A stretch of DNA of 55,133 nt from NCBI RefSeq assembly GCF_041224595.1, contig NZ_JBGFGN010000105.1, forward strand, positions 1 through 55,133, written 5' to 3'. The stretch comes from Donghicola sp041224595. GTDB taxonomy: Bacteria; Pseudomonadota; Alphaproteobacteria; Rhodobacterales; Rhodobacteraceae. The position numbers and the translations under genes are program-made. The notes beneath the pieces were generated by a model. That model was not told the DNA's origin. It searched no databases and worked only from the letters and a program-made list of their open reading frames with translations. Below, in pieces: positions 1-8,107 of the stretch (position 1 is its first letter; each line of letters begins with the position of its first letter).

Positions 1-137
1 TGTTGGTTTTGGTCATCGGGGTCTCCGTGTGGTTCGTGGTTGAAGCGGTCAAACTCCACCTCGACCATACACCTCGATGGCCACCCGGGATTACACCGTT
101 GGCGGTGCGGAAATTACACCACGTGCTCGGACACTAA
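1..137 (+). CDS. C-terminal fragment of a membrane protein (partial)
   Basis: An open frame enters from the left edge and stops at TAA 135-137, giving 44 residues. It begins with a hydrophobic stretch (VLVIGVSVWFVVEAV) and then a basic, proline-containing tail rich in His and Arg, as at the cytoplasmic end of an inner-membrane protein. It lies 46 bp before the GTG of the next gene on the same strand. I do not recognise the family, and the real upstream part is outside the window. The frame could be chance; the hydrophobic character is the only support. Confidence 0.4.
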   Translation, partial: LVLVIGVSVWFVVEAVKLHLDHTPRWPPGITPLAVRKLHHVLGH

Positions 138-183
138 CAAACAGGACCAACACTTGTTCTACCGGCAAACGGAGGAACGTTGC

Positions 184-1143
184 GTGAAATCATATCATAT
201 TTATACTTCTGGCGAAAAACCTCAACTAGTAGATCTGGAAATTCCGACTCCCTCAGAAGGAGAGATTCGCCTCCGGATCACGGCGTGCGGTCTGAACTTC
301 GCCGATCTCTTGATGATCAAAGGCAAATATCAGGACACCCCGCAGGCCCCCTTTACTCTGGGAATGGAAGTCGCCGGGATCGTTGATGCCCTTGGACCCG
401 GCGTCACCGAACCCGCTATCGGCACACGGGTCGCACTGTTTTCAGGCCAAGGCGGCCTGGCAGAATACGGGTGCTTTCCTGCGGATCGCGCCATTCCGTT
501 GCCAGACAATATGACCGAAGTGGATGCTGCCGGATTTCAAATCGCTTACGGAACCTCTCACTTGGCGCTGGACTACAAGGCTCGCTTGCAGCCCGGAGAA
601 ACCTTGTTAGTTCTTGGCGCAGCAGGAGGCGTGGGCCTGACCGCTGTGGAGATCGGCAAAGTTATGGGGGCCAAGGTAATCGCCTGCGCCCGCGGGTCCG
701 AGAAACTGGAGATCGCCAAAGACTATGGCGCAGACCATGTGATCGACGCCACGAGCGAAGACATCAGAGACGTCGTGAAGTCATTGGGCGGCGCGGACGT
801 GGTGTATGACCCCGTCGGCGGAGAGCAATTCACTGCGGCCTTCCGCGCGACGAACCCAGACGGTCGCCTGCTGGCCATCGGCTTTGCCAGCGGCGACGTG
901 CCGCCCATTCCCGCAAACCACATGTTGGTCAAAAACCTGACCGTGATCGGGATGTACTGGGGCGGATATCTGAAATTCAACGCCAAAGCTCTGACCGATA
1001 GCATGGCGCAGCTGTTTGCATGGTACAGTGAAGGCAAGATCAAGCCCCACGTCAGCGAGACGTTTCCGCTCGATCAGGTGGCTGAAGGGCTCGAGATGCT
1101 CAAGTCCCGCAGGTCCACCGGCAAGGTCGTCATTACGATCTGA
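184..1143 (+). CDS. NADPH:quinone oxidoreductase, zinc-independent MDR family
   Basis: Probable NAD(P)H-dependent quinone or enone reductase of the medium-chain dehydrogenase/reductase superfamily, soluble, 319 residues. The N-terminal GroES-like domain has CGLNFADLL near residues 35-43, where zinc-type alcohol dehydrogenases carry metal ligands, so it should be zinc-independent. The Rossmann half has GAAGGVG at about 145-151 and a VVYDPVGG strand later. I chose GTG 184 because GGAGGA at 171-176 sits seven bases before it and the protein then starts where the family normally starts; an ATG at 40 would add about 48 residues of non-homologous sequence. It converges directly on the LysR gene, with no bases between the stop codons. 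The physiological substrate is not readable from sequence. Confidence 0.9.
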   Translation: MKSYHIYTSGEKPQLVDLEIPTPSEGEIRLRITACGLNFADLLMIKGKYQDTPQAPFTLGMEVAGIVDALGPGVTEPAIGTRVALFSGQGGLAEYGCFPADRAIPLPDNMTEVDAAGFQIAYGTSHLALDYKARLQPGETLLVLGAAGGVGLTAVEIGKVMGAKVIACARGSEKLEIAKDYGADHVIDATSEDIRDVVKSLGGADVVYDPVGGEQFTAAFRATNPDGRLLAIGFASGDVPPIPANHMLVKNLTVIGMYWGGYLKFNAKALTDSMAQLFAWYSEGKIKPHVSETFPLDQVAEGLEMLKSRRSTGKVVITI

Positions 1144-1998
1144 TTACATCTGGTCGTAGGCTTGACGCAGTAGGTCGGCCATCCGCAGGCCGGCCTCACC
1201 CTTGATCGCGTCTGACAGATACATGTTGATCTTTTTCGAGGGCAGTTCTGGCAGCGCGCCCTTGTGCTGCACCCGCTCCAAATGAGGCGGCTCGGTACCT
1301 TCGAGCATGGCGTTCAATGCGAGGTCGGCGCTCACCGTCGCCTCAATCGCGCGGTCCATTTCGGACTCCACGGCCAATTCCCACGGGATGCCTGCCTCTT
1401 CGACACGTCGGATCACACCGGCGCGGAAGATACAGTGCCGACCGAAAGCCAGACGCAAGGGCCGCTGGCGCCAAGCCGATCCCCCCGGTGCCCCGATCCA
1501 GAGCAGCGGCAAGGTTTTCAGAGTTTCACCACCATCCGAAACCCCATCTTCGGTGGTCAGGATGATGTCGCATTCACCGCGGCTGTAAGCGACCTTGAGC
1601 CCCTTGGTATACAGCGAGATCAGCTGCACCCGCATCCGCGGGAATTCAGAGTTGAACTGCTGGAGAACGCGGGGAATCGCTGGGTAAACGATGTCGTGGG
1701 GCACCCCCAAAACAATTTCACCTTCGTAAACATCATCGGTCAGGCGCGACCAAACCTCGTCGTTCAGCTCCAGCATCCGGCGCGCATACCCCAACAGTTT
1801 CTCACCCGCAGGAGTCAGCGCGATCTGGCGCGCCGTCCGATCCAAAAGGTTTGTTGCCAGCGATTCTTCTAGGCGTTTCAACTGCATCGACACAGCCGAC
1901 TGGGTCAGGTTCAGAAACCCCGCAGCACGGGTCACCCCGCCTGCATCTGCCACCGCCACAAAAGACCGCAGCGCAGTCAGATCCAGATTTCTGGCCAT
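1144..1998 (-). CDS. LysR-family transcriptional regulator
   Basis: A 284-residue LysR-type regulator. The N-terminal winged helix-turn-helix occupies about residues 5-65 (LTALRSFVAVADAGGVTRAA, then a recognition helix near LTQSAVSMQLKRLEE). A periplasmic-binding-protein-like co-inducer domain follows. Start ATG 1998 is preceded by AGGAG at normal spacing; an upstream in-frame ATG at 2031 has no such signal. It is divergent from the DUF1127 gene and convergent with the quinone oxidoreductase. Like most LysR proteins it probably regulates a neighbour and itself, but the short gap to the DUF1127 gene is the only hint. The effector is unknown. Confidence 0.93.
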   Translation of the reverse strand: MARNLDLTALRSFVAVADAGGVTRAAGFLNLTQSAVSMQLKRLEESLATNLLDRTARQIALTPAGEKLLGYARRMLELNDEVWSRLTDDVYEGEIVLGVPHDIVYPAIPRVLQQFNSEFPRMRVQLISLYTKGLKVAYSRGECDIILTTEDGVSDGGETLKTLPLLWIGAPGGSAWRQRPLRLAFGRHCIFRAGVIRRVEEAGIPWELAVESEMDRAIEATVSADLALNAMLEGTEPPHLERVQHKGALPELPSKKINMYLSDAIKGEAGLRMADLLRQAYDQM

Positions 1999-2104
1999 AT
2001 CACAACTCCTGATGAAATACGTCACATTCATTCATTTCCAAAATGAACCAGAAAATGCCACATACATCAAGCGCGTTGATGCAACGCGCACAATCAATCA
2101 AATA

Positions 2105-2335
2105 ATGGTGAATGACATGGCTACTCAACTCGGCAGACTTGCGATCGCAAGCAGACCTTCTTGGTTCTCATCCCTCTTTAGCGCCTTTGCCAACTTTGCT
2201 GCGATCTCGCGCCAGCGGCACGCGCTGTCCCAGCTGGATGACCGGCTTCTTCAGGATATCGGCCTGACCCAGTCCGAAGCAAAATCCGAAGCTGACCGTG
2301 CCCCTTGGGACGTCCCTGCTCATTGGCGGGTTTAA
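2105..2335 (+). CDS. DUF1127 (YjiS-like) small protein
   Basis: A protein of about 76 residues ending in the DUF1127/YjiS signature (RQRHALSQLDDRLLQDIGL). Small DUF1127 proteins in alphaproteobacteria are linked to RNA handling and phosphate or carbon homeostasis; that is family knowledge, not shown here. The start is uncertain: ATG 2105 and ATG 2117 are both in frame and neither has a strong ribosome binding site. An even longer frame from 2012 would run back almost into the divergent LysR start and is unlikely. The C-terminus (APWDVPAHWR) is typical of the group in this family. Confidence 0.8.
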   Translation: MVNDMATQLGRLAIASRPSWFSSLFSAFANFAAISRQRHALSQLDDRLLQDIGLTQSEAKSEADRAPWDVPAHWRV

Positions 2336-2465
2336 TTGACAGAGGATCCTCCAAAAACCCGACCAAGTGTACTTGAAATCACGCACATCCCTGCCGATAT
2401 TCACAGGCAACGGGTGTGCGTTTTTGTTTGTGCACCCAACAGCTTCGGATTTTTGGAGGATCGAA

Positions 2466-3224
2466 ATGGCTGAATTCCGCACGACGCACGCTGGCACTAG
2501 CGCCGGTGCGGTTCGTATCGACGAGGGCCTGCGCGCCCACATGAACAAGGTTTACGGCACGATGTCCGTGGGCATGCTGATCACCGCAGCAGCCTCTTGG
2601 GCGATCTCTGGCCTTGCGACCACCGTCGATCCGGCCACCGGCAACACCGTTCTGACTGGTCTGGGCCAAGCGCTGTACACTTCGCCCCTGAAGTGGGTGA
2701 TCATGTTCCTGCCGCTGGTCATGGTTTTCGCGTTCAGCGCGATGCTGAACAAGATGTCGGCTGCGGCTGCTCAGGTGTTCTTCTACGTCTACGCGGCTGC
2801 TATGGGTCTGTCGCTCAGCTGGATCTTCATGGTCTTTACCGGCGTATCCATCATCCAGACCTTCCTCGTGACGGCGATCTCGTTCGCGGGTCTGTCCCTG
2901 TATGGCTACACCACAAAGAAAGACCTCTCGGGCTTCGGCACCTTCCTGATGATGGGTGTGATCGGTCTGGTTGTTGCATCGCTGGTGAACATCTTCATCG
3001 CATCCAGCGCACTTCAGTTTGCGATCTCGGTCCTCGGTGTTCTGATCTTTGCGGGTCTGACTGCGTATGACACCCAGAACATCAAGAATACCTACCTGCA
3101 GATGGCCCACTCGGGCGATCAGGAATGGCTGGGTAAATCGGCAATCATGGGCGCTCTGCAGCTCTACCTCGACTTCGTGAACCTGTTCATGTTCCTGCTG
3201 CAGTTCATGGGTAACCGCGAATAA
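2466..3224 (+). CDS. Bax inhibitor-1 / YccA-family integral membrane protein
   Basis: A 252-residue protein with about seven hydrophobic helices after a short soluble N-terminus (MAEFRTTHAG). The final helices and the FVNLFMFLLQFMGNRE end match the bacterial Bax inhibitor-1 (UPF0005, YbhL/YccA) family, inner-membrane proteins thought to act as pH-sensitive ion leak channels or as FtsH modulators. Start ATG 2466 is fixed by GGAGGA at 2455-2460. It stands alone and is followed by a clear terminator. Sure of family, not of role. Confidence 0.93.
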   Translation: MAEFRTTHAGTSAGAVRIDEGLRAHMNKVYGTMSVGMLITAAASWAISGLATTVDPATGNTVLTGLGQALYTSPLKWVIMFLPLVMVFAFSAMLNKMSAAAAQVFFYVYAAAMGLSLSWIFMVFTGVSIIQTFLVTAISFAGLSLYGYTTKKDLSGFGTFLMMGVIGLVVASLVNIFIASSALQFAISVLGVLIFAGLTAYDTQNIKNTYLQMAHSGDQEWLGKSAIMGALQLYLDFVNLFMFLLQFMGNRE

Positions 3225-3250
3225 TCACTGCGGTAGCTTAGAAACAGATA

Positions 3251-3279
3251 GGGCCGGTCGCGAAGACCGGCCCTTTTTT
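3251..3279 (+). terminator. Rho-independent terminator after the Bax inhibitor-1 gene
   Basis: GGGCCGGTC and GACCGGCCC form a 9-bp GC-rich stem with a short loop, followed directly by a run of seven T. It ends the plus-strand gene and separates it from the convergent acetyltransferase gene. Confidence 0.9.
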
Positions 3280-3296
3280 ATTGCGTCGGGTCTGGG

Positions 3297-3812
3297 TCAT
3301 AGAAGCGTGGTCATGTGTACAGAGGGAAAACGGACGTCCAGTCCGAGCGAGAGCTCAATCTCGGCCAAGGTTTTGAAGCCAAGCGCCTCGTAGAACGGAA
3401 CGGCAGTGCGGGTGCTCAGGCATTCCAGCCGCCTAACGCCCTCTTCTGCGGCATGATCCATAGCGCGGTCCAGAATGGCCCGTGCAACGCCCCTACGGAC
3501 AAAATCGGGCGAGGTCACAACATGACGGATGTGCCCCATTCCAGCGGGCGTAGAGGCGCTGAGCGGGCTAGACCAACTCCATCCCCCTGCAGCGACGATC
3601 TGCCCCTGAGGCGTCTCTGCGACGTAGTAGGAGCCAGAACGCAAAAGCTCGGGCCGGGCCACACTGATCCGCGGCAAAGCGCGGCGCAAAAGCTCGGACG
3701 GATAGTCGCGTTCCAGAAGCACCGGATAGGACAATTGCAGCAGGGCGGTCACCCGCTCGGCATCGCCGATCTCGGCAGGCCTGATGGTATAGATTAAAGG
3801 TAAAGGTGGCAT
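3297..3812 (-). CDS. GNAT-family N-acetyltransferase
   Basis: A 171-residue acetyltransferase. The frame shows the GNAT core: an N-terminal strand (YTIRPAEIGDAERV), a central strand with IVAAGGWSW, the acetyl-CoA pyrophosphate loop region (VTSPDFVRRGVARAIL, the R/QxxGxG/A type) at about 110-125, and the C-terminal YEALGFK motif. Start ATG 3812 has GGAGAG upstream; the longer frame to 3869 reaches into the rpmG terminator. The substrate, an amine or protein N-terminus, cannot be told. Confidence 0.9.
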   Translation of the reverse strand: MPPLPLIYTIRPAEIGDAERVTALLQLSYPVLLERDYPSELLRRALPRISVARPELLRSGSYYVAETPQGQIVAAGGWSWSSPLSASTPAGMGHIRHVVTSPDFVRRGVARAILDRAMDHAAEEGVRRLECLSTRTAVPFYEALGFKTLAEIELSLGLDVRFPSVHMTTLL

Positions 3813-3880
3813 GGTCTCTCTCCATTTCGCCGGGTGAAAATTTCTTTGAGAAATCTCCGGCGCGACCATGCTTTAAAATA

Positions 3881-3917
3881 AAAAGAGCCGCGCCAGTGTT
3901 TGCTGGTGCGGCTCTTT
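3881..3917 (-). terminator. Terminator of rpmG
   Basis: AAAGAGCCGCGCCAG and GCTGGTGCGGCTCTTT form a long stem with one mismatch around a five-base loop. On the minus strand the stem is followed by a T-rich tract, so it ends rpmG. It also has T on the plus side and could work both ways. Confidence 0.88.
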
Positions 3918-3937
3918 TGTCTGGTGATCCAGAAGGC

Positions 3938-4105
3938 TTACTTGATTTTGCCTTCTTTGTACTCGACATGCTTGCGCACCACCGGATCGTACTTACGTAC
4001 GACCATTTTTTCGGTCATAGTGCGTGCGTTCTTCTTGGTCACGTAGAAGTGGCCCGTGCCAGCGGTCGAGTTCAGACGGATTTTGATAGTGGTAGGCTTC
4101 GCCAT
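3938..4105 (-). CDS. rpmG: 50S ribosomal protein L33
   Basis: A 55-residue ribosomal protein L33 (MAKPTTIKIRLNSTAGTGHF start, KYDPVVRKHVEYKEGKIK end), placed in the large subunit near the E site. It lacks the four cysteines of the zinc-binding paralogue, so it is the zinc-independent form. The start at 4105 matches the universal L33 start; the reading frame stays open further upstream but that extension is not L33. Single-gene unit with its own terminator. Confidence 0.97.
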   Translation of the reverse strand: MAKPTTIKIRLNSTAGTGHFYVTKKNARTMTEKMVVRKYDPVVRKHVEYKEGKIK

Positions 4106-4231
4106 GGTACTCTCGTCTTTCGCTAGGTCGGGCGGTGTTTGCGGCCACCCGCGTGTAATCTCTTGAACCCCGCCTTTTACGGTTGGCGGGCAAAGAGTCA
4201 ACACCATTCGAGCAGAAAAAGCAGGTTAATT

Positions 4232-4604
4232 GCGCGGAGAGCCTATAAGCCGGATTCTGTCCAAGCGTAAACGCTTTGGATGACCATTCATCTTGGCGCG
4301 CAGTTGCCTGCGTGCCTCTAGCTGCCAACCCGAACCTCCGGGCCAAGACGACCCTGCGGACATGCCGCGCGAGGTTCCTATTCGGCATTGCTCCAGGTGG
4401 GGCTTGCCATGCGGGGCCTGTTACCAGTCCCCCGGTGGTCTCTTACACCGCCGTTTCACCCTTACCCCGATAAACGGGGCGGTCTGTTCTCTGTGGCGCT
4501 TTCCCTCGGGTTACCCCGGCCGGGCGTTACCCGGCACCTTTGTCTTGTGGAGTCCGGACTTTCCTCGGACAGCGTACTGCCCGCGGCCATCCGGCCCTCC
4601 GCGC
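4232..4604 (-). ncRNA. rnpB: RNase P RNA component, class A
   Basis: The catalytic RNA of ribonuclease P, which matures tRNA 5' ends. On the minus strand the 5' GCGCGGAGGGCC pairs with the 3' GGCUCUCCGCGC to make helix P1. The conserved P4 strand (GAGGAAAGUCCGGACUCCAC) lies about 50-75 bases in, and the 3' part has the universal ACAGAAUCCGGCUUAUAG. About 373 nt. Its 5' end is only about 10 bp from the stop of the upstream amidase gene on the same strand, so its promoter must lie inside that gene or transcription is shared. Confidence 0.97.
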
Positions 4605-4614
4605 ACATGGGGCC

Positions 4615-5325
4615 TTATTGGGTGTCGGGCGTGCGGTCAACGGCAAAGCGGTCGGCAAGGTTTACAGCGGCCGCCACATCCGCGCCGGACAGCGTCCCAT
4701 GGGCCCATGGGCGGAAGTGCATGCGGAAGGCCTCCAGCAACACCTCTGGCTCTGCCTGTGCGGTGTAGCCATAGTCCCGTAGCGCCTGCAGGAACGTGTG
4801 CCAGCAGGCGTCAGCGTCTTGCCCCACCCCATCCGGCCATACCCCGTGTCCGCGCCGCGACAGGCCCAACCAGTCAAATCTGCGCCCAGGATCGACCTTG
4901 CGCCCAGGCGCAACGTCGGAGTGCCCGACAATCCGATGATCAGGGATATCCCAGCGCCCGCGAATCTGGTCCAGCAGATCGACCAGAGCGTCCATCTGCT
5001 GGACGGAAAACGGGCTCTCCCCATCATTCACGATCTCGATTCCAATAGATCGCGAGTTGATGTCCGCCACGCCCGCCCAATGGGACAGTCCCGCGTGCCA
5101 CGCCCGCCGATCCTCATCCACCAACGGAAAAACGCCCCCTGTCGGACAGAGGGCGTAATGGGCCGAAACTTCGAATTCAGGATCGCAAAGACGGTCGAGC
5201 GAGCCGTCCAAATCCATCACCGTATAGTGCAGCACGATCATGTCGGGCTGCACATCCCCTTTGCGGGGGCCGTGATTGGGCGACCGGCTCAACGCACAGC
5301 GTTGCGGAAGGGTTGCGGATCCCAT
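4615..5325 (-). CDS. N-acetylmuramoyl-L-alanine amidase (Amidase_2, AmiD/AmpD-like)
   Basis: A 236-residue peptidoglycan amidase that cleaves the bond between muramic acid and the stem peptide. Zinc ligands are visible: His in IVLHYTVMD near residue 34, and His in VGHSDVAPGRKVDPG at about 128 with the Asp of that motif; WHAGLSHW is the conserved middle block. A C-terminal segment of about 60 residues looks like the small peptidoglycan-binding domain of AmiD. No signal peptide is visible, so it may act in the cytoplasm on recycled anhydro-muropeptides. The first 37 bases overlap the end of the upstream lipoprotein gene, so the two are co-transcribed. It ends just before rnpB. Confidence 0.92.
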   Translation of the reverse strand: MGSATLPQRCALSRSPNHGPRKGDVQPDMIVLHYTVMDLDGSLDRLCDPEFEVSAHYALCPTGGVFPLVDEDRRAWHAGLSHWAGVADINSRSIGIEIVNDGESPFSVQQMDALVDLLDQIRGRWDIPDHRIVGHSDVAPGRKVDPGRRFDWLGLSRRGHGVWPDGVGQDADACWHTFLQALRDYGYTAQAEPEVLLEAFRMHFRPWAHGTLSGADVAAAVNLADRFAVDRTPDTQ

Positions 5326-6023
5326 GTGCAGGCAAACCCATCCCCATCGGGATCTACACCCAAGCGGTCCTTTTCAGGACCGCCTTTGGCGAGGAATGCC
5401 GCCTGCGCCAAATCGGCCGAGGCATAATCCGCACAAGCGCGCGCATACTTAGCCTCTGCTCGGAATGAGCTTCGCTTGTACAGCGGCTGCCCCACGCGGT
5501 TGTTGGTGGCCAAGGCATAGGACACCACATTCACGCTGCCATCGGGACGCGAGGGCAGCGCCTCGGGCTGAATGACGGTATAGAGGCTGCGATTGCGTTC
5601 GATCAGCTCTTTGTCATCCTCGATGCTCCGTTCGTTGCTAACCGCAGAGAAGTCATTCTCGGATGACATACCATTGGGCGCCGCCACCAGCTCGGGCGCG
5701 GGGTTTGACGGGCTGGCCTGTAGCGGCACAGCCCCGCTGTTTGCAGCAGCAAGGTTCGCGGTGTTGATCGCCTCTTCGGACGCAGCCTTCACCTCGGCCA
5801 GCGTGCGGGCTCGCGGTGGCTGGCCCGGCGTCAGTGTGCCGACATTCCCCAAGGTCTCTTGCGACACCACAGGCGCAGACGGGATCCCGCCGCTCAACTG
5901 GGCCTCACGCGCCGAACGGTAGTTGTTCGATGTGATTCCCGCTGCGCTGTCGGGTACGGTTGGCCCGCATGCGGACAACCCAGCCAAAGCCAACAGAACC
6001 AATCCCGTGTGTCGAAGCATCAT
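5289..6023 (-). CDS. Lipoprotein with C-terminal excalibur calcium-binding domain
   Basis: A 244-residue exported lipoprotein. The signal peptide ends in a lipobox (LSAC) at residues 16-19. A long low-complexity, Ala/Ser/Pro-rich middle follows. The C-terminus has the excalibur pattern, an Asp-rich loop DPDGDGFAC with Cys partners in RACADYAS. Excalibur domains resemble calcium-binding EF-hand loops and are found on cell-surface proteins; the function is unknown. It is upstream of and overlaps the amidase gene, which suggests a shared envelope role. Confidence 0.85.
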   Translation of the reverse strand: MMLRHTGLVLLALAGLSACGPTVPDSAAGITSNNYRSAREAQLSGGIPSAPVVSQETLGNVGTLTPGQPPRARTLAEVKAASEEAINTANLAAANSGAVPLQASPSNPAPELVAAPNGMSSENDFSAVSNERSIEDDKELIERNRSLYTVIQPEALPSRPDGSVNVVSYALATNNRVGQPLYKRSSFRAEAKYARACADYASADLAQAAFLAKGGPEKDRLGVDPDGDGFACTWDPQPFRNAVR

Positions 6024-6052
6024 TTCACCTCAAAGTTGTGCTATCTCAGCAC

Positions 6053-7534
6053 TTACCACCACTTGGCCGGTTTGGAAACAAACCCTGCAGCCTGTTCCAG
6101 CGCGTAAGCGGTATTCAACAGATCGCCTTCCTCGAACGGGCGGCCAATCAGCTGAAGACCCAGCGGCAGACCTTTGGAGTCGAGCCCCGTGGGCACTGCC
6201 ACGCCGGGCAGACCGGCAAGGTTCAGCGTCACGGTAAACACGTCGTTCAGGTACATCTCGACGGGGTCCGCGCTCTTCATCTCACCCAGACCAAAGGCCG
6301 AGGTCGGCGTTGCGGGCGCCAGAATCGCATCCACGCCAGCGGCAAACGCATCTTCGAAGTCGCGCTTGATCAGGGTGCGCACCTTGCGCGCCTTGTTATA
6401 ATACGCGTCGTAGAAGCCTGCGGACAACACGTAGGTGCCAACCATGATGCGGCGCTTCACCTCGTCACCGAACCCTTCGGCACGGGTCTTTTCGTACATC
6501 TCGTTGATACCATCGCCAGCCGACAGTTTCGCACGGTGGCCGTAACGCACGCCATCGTAGCGGGCGAGGTTCGACGAGGCCTCTGCAGGCGCGATGACAT
6601 AATAGGCAGGCAGAGCATACTTGGTGTGCGGCAGGCTGATCTCGCGGATTTCAGCGCCAGCCGCTTTCAGCATCGCCGTACCTTCGTCCCAGAGAGTCTT
6701 GATCTCTTCGGACATCCCTTCGGGGCGGTACTCTTTGGGAATACCGATGACCTTGCCGCGGATATCACCGGTCAGCATGGCTTCGAAGTTCGGAACCGGC
6801 AGGTCGGCGCTGGTCGAATCCTTCATGTCGTGACCGGCCATCGCTTCGAGCATGATCGCTGCGTCGCGCACGGTTTTCGTCATCGGACCCGCCTGATCAA
6901 GCGAGCTTGCATAAGCAATGATGCCCCAACGAGAGCAACGGCCATAGGTCGGCTTGATGCCCACAGTACCGGTGAACGCAGCAGGCTGACGGATCGAGCC
7001 ACCGGTGTCGGTGCCTGTTGCCGCCAGACACAAGTCTGCCGCCACAGCCGCAGCCGAACCACCCGAAGACCCGCCGGGGGTCAGCTTGCGGTCGTCAATC
7101 TTCCACGGGTTCACCGAGTCACCATAAACCGAGGTCTCGTTCGAGCTGCCCATAGCGAACTCGTCCATGTTGAGTTTCCCCAGCATGACAGCGCCCGCGT
7201 CCTGCAGCTTTTGGCTGACGGTCGACTCATATTCGGGGACAAAGCCTTCCAGAATGCCGCTCGCCGCTTGGCTCGCCACACCCTTGGTGCAGTACAGGTC
7301 TTTCATGCCGATGGGCAGACCGCACATGGCAGGCGCGTCGCCAGCCTTCAGGCGCTCATCTGCAGCCTTCGCACGCTCCAGCGCCAATTCAGGGGTCTTG
7401 TGGACAAAGGCGTTCAGCGCAGCAGCCCCATCAATCGCAGTCAAGCACGCTTCGGTCAGCTCGACCGACGTCACATCACCCTTGCGCAGCGCATCACGCG
7501 CTTCGGCCAGCGTCAGTTTATTCAGCTCGGTCAT
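6053..7534 (-). CDS. gatA: Asp-tRNA(Asn)/Glu-tRNA(Gln) amidotransferase subunit A
   Basis: A 493-residue glutaminase subunit of GatCAB, which makes Gln-tRNA(Gln) and often Asn-tRNA(Asn) by transamidation. The amidase signature holds the Ser-Ser-Lys triad: Lys78 (GLPIGMKDL), Ser156 in GGSSGGS and Ser180 in TDTGGS. The start at 7534 (MTELNKLTL) is the family start and has GGAGTG upstream, inside the end of gatC. It follows gatC by four bases. Length is normal. Confidence 0.97.
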   Translation of the reverse strand: MTELNKLTLAEARDALRKGDVTSVELTEACLTAIDGAAALNAFVHKTPELALERAKAADERLKAGDAPAMCGLPIGMKDLYCTKGVASQAASGILEGFVPEYESTVSQKLQDAGAVMLGKLNMDEFAMGSSNETSVYGDSVNPWKIDDRKLTPGGSSGGSAAAVAADLCLAATGTDTGGSIRQPAAFTGTVGIKPTYGRCSRWGIIAYASSLDQAGPMTKTVRDAAIMLEAMAGHDMKDSTSADLPVPNFEAMLTGDIRGKVIGIPKEYRPEGMSEEIKTLWDEGTAMLKAAGAEIREISLPHTKYALPAYYVIAPAEASSNLARYDGVRYGHRAKLSAGDGINEMYEKTRAEGFGDEVKRRIMVGTYVLSAGFYDAYYNKARKVRTLIKRDFEDAFAAGVDAILAPATPTSAFGLGEMKSADPVEMYLNDVFTVTLNLAGLPGVAVPTGLDSKGLPLGLQLIGRPFEEGDLLNTAYALEQAAGFVSKPAKWW

Positions 7535-7538
7535 CGGA

Positions 7539-7826
7539 TCACTCCACCACTTTCGGCACGGCAAAGAAGCCCTCGCGGGCGTCAGGGGCATTCGACAGGA
7601 CCTTGTCCTGATAACTGCCATCGGTGACCACGTCCTCGCGGCGCTTCAAACGCTGCGGCGTAACCGAGGTCATGGGCTCTACGCCCTCAACATCCACCTC
7701 ACCAAGCTGTTCGATAAAGCCCAGAATGCGGTTGAACTCTTCGGCCAGCGCAGGAAGCTGGTCGTCCTCGACCTTGATCCGGGCCAGTTTCGCCACTTTT
7801 GCGGCAGTGCCAGTGTCGATCGACAT
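7539..7826 (-). CDS. gatC: Asp-tRNA(Asn)/Glu-tRNA(Gln) amidotransferase subunit C
   Basis: A 95-residue GatC, the small subunit that wraps around GatA and GatB and stabilises the complex. It has the usual start (MSIDTGTAAKVAKLARI), the central FNRILGFIEQL helix and the conserved end (NAPDAREGFFAVPKVVE). GGAG lies at good spacing before ATG 7826. First gene of gatCA. The left end of the genomic island begins about 120 bp upstream of its start, so the island may have displaced distal promoter sequence. Confidence 0.97.
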   Translation of the reverse strand: MSIDTGTAAKVAKLARIKVEDDQLPALAEEFNRILGFIEQLGEVDVEGVEPMTSVTPQRLKRREDVVTDGSYQDKVLSNAPDAREGFFAVPKVVE

Positions 7827-7944
7827 GGGCCATCTCCGTGTGTCTCGTATTTCCCTCGGGCTTTACCGCCCAAAGCCCGCGCCCGCAAGCATCAGACCAC
7901 CCGCACCCGCCATGAAACGCGCCCAATCCTTCTTCTTTGCTAAA

Positions 7945-7958
7945 ATACCCCCGCCGGA
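7945..7958. repeat. Candidate left attachment site (attL)
   Basis: ATACCCCCGCCGGA, identical to 26211-26224. It lies 150 bp before the integrase start and just outside gatC, where a tyrosine recombinase would leave its core site. Confidence 0.6.
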
Positions 7959-8107
7959 TCGGTACCCTGTATGTGTCATGAAGGCGCATGCAGGGTCAAT
8001 TTTCCGAAACTTTTCCGAAACTTCAAACTGTTAAGCTCCCGTCATGTCTCGCGTTGTCTCAGGTCAGCGCGGCGAAAAATGTATATATTTACGGAGCTTA
8101 ACAATAC

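Noticed and set aside
7863..7979. A 38-codon minus-strand frame (MTHTGYRSGGGILAKKKDWA start) upstream of gatC
   Set aside because: It runs across the candidate attL repeat and is Gly/Ala-rich by composition; no ribosome binding site.
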